Origin: Aeoliella sp052161615
GTDB lineage: Bacteria; Planctomycetota; Planctomycetia; Pirellulales; Lacipirellulaceae
NCBI RefSeq assembly: GCF_052161615.1
Contig: NZ_CP197417.1
Location: 3,844,001 to 3,908,000, forward strand
Length of the DNA stretch: 64,000 nucleotides
Reading direction: 5' to 3'
Below the pieces are notes generated by a model. That model was given only the letters and a program-made list of their open reading frames with translations, was not told the origin of the DNA and made no database searches. Numbering within the stretch: position 1 is the first letter of the stretch; each line of letters begins with the position of its first letter. Below are positions 59,501-64,000 of the stretch, in pieces. Made by a program: the position numbers and the translations under genes.

Positions 59501-62500
59501 TTAGCAAGTCGAACGTTGCTTGCGGACGCACAGCGCGGTCGCAGCAAGTCCCGCAAGCAGGGTGATGACGGTCGATGGCTCGGGCACAGAGGCCGTGCCG
59601 GCGATCAAGCTGCCGGGGCTCGAGGCTCCGAAGTTCGTCTTCCAGGCGTTGTAGTCGTCGGCGTCAATCACGCCACCGGTGCCGTTGCCACTAAGCAAGG
59701 TGCCTTCGGTAGCACCCAGGTTGTCACGCCACACGGTGTAGTCGGCCAGGTTCACAAAGCCATCGCCATTGAAGTCGCCCAGGAGAGCACTCGAAGCGGC
59801 GGTGAGGCTAAGCACGATGTCGTTGCCGACGAGCTTGAGCACAGCACTTTCGTACGCGGTCAGTCCCGTTCCAACGACGAGCCCACCGGTAATGTTGTTG
59901 CTGCCATCCACGGCGAAAGAGCCCGCGTAGGCACTGGCGACATCGGAAGAGAACAGTGTGTAGTTGCCAGAGGTCAGGCTGCCCGAAGTAGTATCGGTGA
60001 AGTTGATGGTGTTATTGCCGGTGGCGAATACGATGTCGCCCGCGGCACCATTCACTAGTGCGATCGTGTCGCTAGTAAGTCCAGCCCCCAGATCGAAGTT
60101 CAACCGCGAAGTGGAAGTCGCAAGCGTGAGGGCGGCTGCGGTGGGTACCGCACTATCGAGCGTCAAGGTGCCGACGGAGTTAACTCCCGCAGCCCCTGGG
60201 GACATAATGCCTCCAGCACTGACCGACACACGGTTACCCAACGTGCCATCGCCACCAAGGGTGGCACCCGACGCGACGGTAGTGACGCCAGTGGTACCCA
60301 GGGCAAAACCCGTGTCGTTGTTCGCCAGGAGCGTACCAGCTGACACGGTCGAGGTAATGAAGTCATTATTGCCTCCCAGCACTTGGACCCCGGCGCCGTT
60401 CTTCGTGAGCGTGCGACTAGCATTGGTGCCGCTATAGTTACCATTCCACACGGCGGGTGTCGTGTTGTTGCCATTTAGGGTCACATTGCCACCATTGATG
60501 ATGGGCCCCGATCCATTGAGGTAGCCAAAGGTGTCGTTGATGAGATTCATGTCAAACACACCATTGGCACCAATATTCACATTGGTATTGGTGGCGAGTC
60601 CGGCCGCGGAAATATCGAACTTCAACGTGCCATTGACGATATTCGTATCGCCGAAGCCACCCCAATCCTGGCGGATCAACAAAGTACCGCCACCAAGGAT
60701 GTTTACGCCACCGTTATTGAGCACCCCGGTGCTAGACCCCGCTCCCGCCAGCAAAAGCGATGAGCCGGCGGCGATATTGAGGTCGGTTTCTTGAGTGAAG
60801 GTCACACGGGCAGTGATATCGTGCGAGCCTTGCAGGACGTCGATCGAGGCATTGCCTTCGTAGGTGTTGAAGGCCAGCCGTTGGGCCGTTGTTGCACCCG
60901 CGATGGTGTACTTGTTAGCGTTGTCGAAAATCAGATGCCCCACTCCTTTGCTTACATCACTGATTGTCACAGTGACGGGAGCGGTAATCGCGCCGAGGAA
61001 GCGAGCAGTCGTCCCAATGCCATTCGGAGCACCGGGATTGGTTGCGGGGCTAGCACCATCGGTCCAATTGACATCGTCCGCTGCGACGTTCGACCAGTTA
61101 CCATCGCCATTGGTCACCCACTGCTTGTCTCGAATGGTGGATCCGAAGGTGGCCACAATTCGCGAATTGGCAACATCGTCCGTTACGACGACATCGTACC
61201 CGGTGGCGTTATTGATGTTGAACGAGCTGAAGTCCCCGACGTAAGAGGAATTGTAGTCGATGAGCGTGTAAGTCTTGCCGGCCGGCGCGACCGTGGTGTT
61301 CGAACCGCTGAGGTTCAGAATCACACCCGAGGAGACATTGAGGCCTCCGGGAGTGGCGATGTTGAGAACGTCGTTGCCGTTCTCGCCCACAAGGGCATCA
61401 ATGATCGAGTTCGAGGCGAGGGTTGTGACGGTGGAGAGCGTAAGCGTCGAGTTCGCGTTTCCGATACCAGCGGCGATGCGTGTCCCTCCGGCCGCTTCGA
61501 TCAGACCAGTGATGAAGCCTGTGCCATCAATCGAACCGCTGTTCAAGAGGACCAGATTGTCACCGGTCGCAGACCCCGTGGTGTTAGTGGCCCGAAGCGT
61601 ACCGCCCCCGATGATAGTACCGCCAACGTAGTCATTGGCGGCTGCCAAGTTGAGGATCGATCCCCCGAGCTTTGTGATTGGTCCAGCGCCAGTGATTTTC
61701 CCCGCAATGACGCCATTCGCCGTATCGGCATTGAAAGTAGCATCGGCATTGAGCGTGATGCCACGATTTTGGTGGAGGTTAACCGTCGTGTTATTCAGAC
61801 CATCGCTACCCAGGAAACGGAGGATGGTACCGCTGTTCATCACAATATTGTCTTGCATGAACGAGGCAGGGACAGCACCAAGGTTACGGTCGTTGCCTAA
61901 CGTGGTCGCTTGACCGATGCTGATCATGCCCCCTTCGATGACCGTTTGGGTATAAGTGCTGACCTGATTCGCACCACCACTAAAACGGAGCTCGCCCGCA
62001 CCGATCTTTGTCAGCACGTTGCCACTGACAATACCGCTGTAGAGGCCGACCTGTTGAGGATCGAGGCGTGCACCACCCGCACCCAGAACAAGACCGCGAT
62101 TGCCCGAGACAAAAGTGGTATCCGTGGTTCCAGCAGACGAGTTCTTCAGAGTGCCATTGTCGAGGGTGATTGCACCTGAACCGACACCCGTGCTACCAAT
62201 ATCGCCAGACCGCGATAGGTCGAGCGTCGATCCACCGGTGATGGAAACGGGGCCCGACGTGATATTAACGTTCGTCGCCGGTGCGAGGCGAATGACGCCG
62301 CCACCCGACACATTGAATCCTCCAGTGCCGGCTAAACGGGCCGCGATGGTGCCGGTTCCGGAAGTCGAGACGAGATTGCCAGCCGATGCGCCCAAGTTAA
62401 TGCCGCCGATAACGCCGGTGGTTCCACCGGTCACTACGAAGCCATCGGCATTGAAAGTTAAACCTGAGACAGTGCGTTCGATACGAGTCTGTCCAGTGGC

Positions 62501-62779
62501 GACCGACGGAATCAGCACCTCCCCAGGCGTGCCCGCGAACAGAGCTTGATTCCCATTCGTCCAAGCAACATTGGAGCCGGGGCTGCTCGGATTCCAGAAC
62601 GCGGTCGAGCTGGTGTCCCAAGTTCCCGCGCCACCCAGACCGCTGCCGAACGTGTCGTTGCCGGCCGCCGTTAGGTCGGCGTCCCAGTAAAGATCCGCTG
62701 CGCGGGTTGGCGCGATACTCAAGGTCAAGCTAACGAGTGCGGCGAGCGTCAATCGAAGGGGGCGGCGAGAGATCGTCAT
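59501..62779 (-). CDS. Autotransporter-repeat surface protein with dockerin and PEP-CTERM
   Basis: A 1,092-residue secreted protein. The signal peptide is MTISRRPLRLTLAALVSLTL plus SIAPTRAA. The body has autotransporter-associated beta-strand repeats (LTKNGAGVQVLGGNNDFITS, VSAGTLLANNDTGFALG, LGNRVSVSAGGIMSPGAAGV). The dockerin-like pair (GDFNGDGFVNLADYTVWRDN, VIDADDYNAWKTNFG) is followed by a PEP-CTERM (VPEPSTVITLLAGLAATAL) and RKQRSTC. Despite the repeat name, no outer-membrane translocator domain is present, so this is not a true autotransporter. It is anchored by an exosortase-type system encoded elsewhere. Confidence 0.88.
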   Translation of the reverse strand: MTISRRPLRLTLAALVSLTLSIAPTRAADLYWDADLTAAGNDTFGSGLGGAGTWDTSSTAFWNPSSPGSNVAWTNGNQALFAGTPGEVLIPSVATGQTRIERTVSGLTFNADGFVVTGGTTGVIGGINLGASAGNLVSTSGTGTIAARLAGTGGFNVSGGGVIRLAPATNVNITSGPVSITGGSTLDLSRSGDIGSTGVGSGAITLDNGTLKNSSAGTTDTTFVSGNRGLVLGAGGARLDPQQVGLYSGIVSGNVLTKIGAGELRFSGGANQVSTYTQTVIEGGMISIGQATTLGNDRNLGAVPASFMQDNIVMNSGTILRFLGSDGLNNTTVNLHQNRGITLNADATFNADTANGVIAGKITGAGPITKLGGSILNLAAANDYVGGTIIGGGTLRATNTTGSATGDNLVLLNSGSIDGTGFITGLIEAAGGTRIAAGIGNANSTLTLSTVTTLASNSIIDALVGENGNDVLNIATPGGLNVSSGVILNLSGSNTTVAPAGKTYTLIDYNSSYVGDFSSFNINNATGYDVVVTDDVANSRIVATFGSTIRDKQWVTNGDGNWSNVAADDVNWTDGASPATNPGAPNGIGTTARFLGAITAPVTVTISDVSKGVGHLIFDNANKYTIAGATTAQRLAFNTYEGNASIDVLQGSHDITARVTFTQETDLNIAAGSSLLLAGAGSSTGVLNNGGVNILGGGTLLIRQDWGGFGDTNIVNGTLKFDISAAGLATNTNVNIGANGVFDMNLINDTFGYLNGSGPIINGGNVTLNGNNTTPAVWNGNYSGTNASRTLTKNGAGVQVLGGNNDFITSTVSAGTLLANNDTGFALGTTGVTTVASGATLGGDGTLGNRVSVSAGGIMSPGAAGVNSVGTLTLDSAVPTAAALTLATSTSRLNFDLGAGLTSDTIALVNGAAGDIVFATGNNTINFTDTTSGSLTSGNYTLFSSDVASAYAGSFAVDGSNNITGGLVVGTGLTAYESAVLKLVGNDIVLSLTAASSALLGDFNGDGFVNLADYTVWRDNLGATEGTLLSGNGTGGVIDADDYNAWKTNFGASSPGSLIAGTASVPEPSTVITLLAGLAATALCVRKQRSTC

Positions 62780-62966
62780 GTTGGGCTTCCTTTGGCTATT
62801 CCTACGAGTTCGCGAGTGGCAGCGAGCTGTTGGGGAGCGGTTCAGCTCTCAGAGCGTCGTTGGGTTCAACCCGCCTAACTGGCGAGGTGGTGTTGTGAGG
62901 GTCACGAGGATCTGCACGTTCTCAGGATAGTCATTTCTGTCGAGAAGTCGTGCTCTTTATGCGGGT

Positions 62967-64000
62967 TTAATTCTCGCTATTGCGCACTAGCGATTCGAAC
63001 ACTTCGTCGACGATCGACAGCTCATGAGAACTCACGAACTCCCCGCTGCGCCCAACCGCATTCAATGCATCTTCCCGCACAGCATCTGCGCGTGTGAGAG
63101 AGTTGGGTGCGCGAAAGAGTAGAAGCAGTGCGTCGTCGACCTGTCGCGTTGCCTGCGGTCCCGTGGAGGTGCGGGGGTGCGGCTTCTCGGCAGAATCCGA
63201 AGGGAGCTTGATAGCGGATGGCGTAGAGGCGAACGTGGGCTCTGCCAGTACTTCGTTCGCCGCCGACGCATTTTCTTGGGCGGCTTGAATAGTCGTGCTC
63301 AGATCGCCGGCAGCGGCACTGAATGCAGACCTCGAAGTCTCATTCGCGAACTGCACGGGCCGAGTCGTACCGTACTGAAGCTTCCACCAACGGTAATCGG
63401 CTGCTGTGACCAGGCCATCGCCATCCGCATCGGCTTTGCTACCTCGGACTGTCGACGCGCCTAGTTGGTCGCGCCACACGGAGTAGTCCGCTAGATTGAC
63501 TTGGTTGTCCTGATTGGAGTCGGCAAACACCGATTGAGAGTCGCTCACCGTTAGTCGCACCGCGTCCGCGATCACGTGCGCTCCCCCCGTGGCACCAGTC
63601 GCGTAAAGCGTCACCGCGCGAGTACCCGCCGCGATGGCGAAACGTCCTAGGGACACCCATTCGCCACCCTGAGTGGCTTGATTCGCGTAGACTTCTTCAA
63701 GGCCAAACCCGGTGTCGATCGTAAATCTCGCTGCTGATGCCGTCGAGCTGGTTGAAAGCCAGCGAACGAATAGCTCGACCTCTCCATATTGATCCAATTC
63801 GAACTGCCAAGTTGCAGTCGCAGAAGTTCCGGCACTGGCTCGCAGGTAGGATCCTCCCTGGGCTTGCGATGACGTGACCGAGGTCCAACTGCCCGTTGTG
63901 GTAAAGGCCGGACTTCCGGTGCCGTTGTCGATAGTCAACTCCGTTGGCACATCGACCACCGTTGGGAGTCCGAATGCCACTAGGATTCGGCGGATTGCTT
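62967..64000 (-). CDS. C-terminal part of a golvesin-like/dockerin surface protein (runs off the right edge)
   Basis: The frame stays open to the window end, so the true start lies outside. The visible ~344 residues begin RRILVAFGLPTVVDVPTEL. They contain a golvesin/Xly-type carbohydrate-binding domain (TIDNGTGSPAFTTTGSWTSV, ATWQFELDQYGEVELFVRWL, GTRAVTLYATGATGGAHVIA). A dockerin-like pair follows (DSNQDNQVNLADYSVWRDQL, DADGDGLVTAADYRWWKLQY), then an Ala/Ser-rich linker and a tail with VDDALLLLFRA and IVDEVFESLVRNSEN. There is no PEP-CTERM, so it probably belongs to the LEPR-XLL type like the 38,976-42,548 protein. Confidence 0.82.
   Translation of the reverse strand, partial: AIRRILVAFGLPTVVDVPTELTIDNGTGSPAFTTTGSWTSVTSSQAQGGSYLRASAGTSATATWQFELDQYGEVELFVRWLSTSSTASAARFTIDTGFGLEEVYANQATQGGEWVSLGRFAIAAGTRAVTLYATGATGGAHVIADAVRLTVSDSQSVFADSNQDNQVNLADYSVWRDQLGASTVRGSKADADGDGLVTAADYRWWKLQYGTTRPVQFANETSRSAFSAAAGDLSTTIQAAQENASAANEVLAEPTFASTPSAIKLPSDSAEKPHPRTSTGPQATRQVDDALLLLFRAPNSLTRADAVREDALNAVGRSGEFVSSHELSIVDEVFESLVRNSEN

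Noticed and set aside
60791..61900. A 369-codon plus-strand gene
   Set aside because: It lies entirely antisense to the autotransporter-repeat gene and has no recognisable domain or ribosome site.
59501..62779. A true type V autotransporter
   Set aside because: The passenger-type repeats are present but there is no C-terminal outer-membrane barrel; the protein ends in a PEP-CTERM signal.

Overview
The window looks like a Planctomycete chromosome, most plausibly Pirellulales. The evidence is three DUF1559 proteins (pilin-like N-terminus plus an H-X9-DG C-terminal motif), several giant surface proteins with LEPR-XLL-type N-termini or PEP-CTERM tails, a planctomycete-type dockerin motif (LADYTVWRDNLG) in most of them, two GroEL paralogues, and an ECF sigma factor paired with a FecR protein. 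The genus call is inference from gene families only.

Layout. 0-1 kb: a P-II protein and a small CheY-like protein, bordered by palindromic intergenic repeats. 1.1-8.7 kb (minus strand): a protein-homeostasis cluster read as groEL2, groES, groEL1, dnaJ, grpE, fmdB, yacG and a membrane protein; dnaK is absent. 9.2-13.1 kb: a KAP P-loop NTPase, an ArsR/SRPBCC/DUF899 set behind a probably leaderless, operator-bearing promoter, and a cold-shock protein. 13.2-31.5 kb: very large secreted beta-helix or beta-strand-repeat proteins with dockerins, interrupted by a ThuA protein and a thiol peroxidase-like protein. 31.4-36.2 kb: an MsbA-like ABC exporter, then a tight DUF1559 - VTC polyphosphate polymerase - DUF4956 operon. 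36.3-46.5 kb (minus): secreted proteins including a metzincin protease, a malectin/PQQ-dehydrogenase/PKD fusion, a DUF1559 protein and a protein made of two fused PEP-CTERM proteins. 47.2-50.6 kb: an ECF sigma factor and a FecR-type membrane regulator that appears to contain a degenerate sigma factor.

51,078-57,966 is an integrated element of about 6.8 kb in tRNA-Leu(CAA). It is bounded by perfect 56-bp repeats and carries a tyrosine integrase, an AlpA/Xis-like HTH protein, a RepA-like ATPase followed by an iteron-like repeat cluster, a P27-type small terminase, an Ogr/Delta-like zinc finger, and a broken capsid gene. It resembles a phage-satellite (PICI-like) island or a deletion-collapsed prophage. 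58.1-64 kb (minus): another DUF1559 protein, another autotransporter-repeat PEP-CTERM protein, and the 3' part of a dockerin protein running off the right edge.

The most unusual items are the sigma-like domain inside the FecR protein, the satellite-like island, and two cases where neighbouring surface-protein genes seem to have fused and kept an internal sorting or dockerin module.
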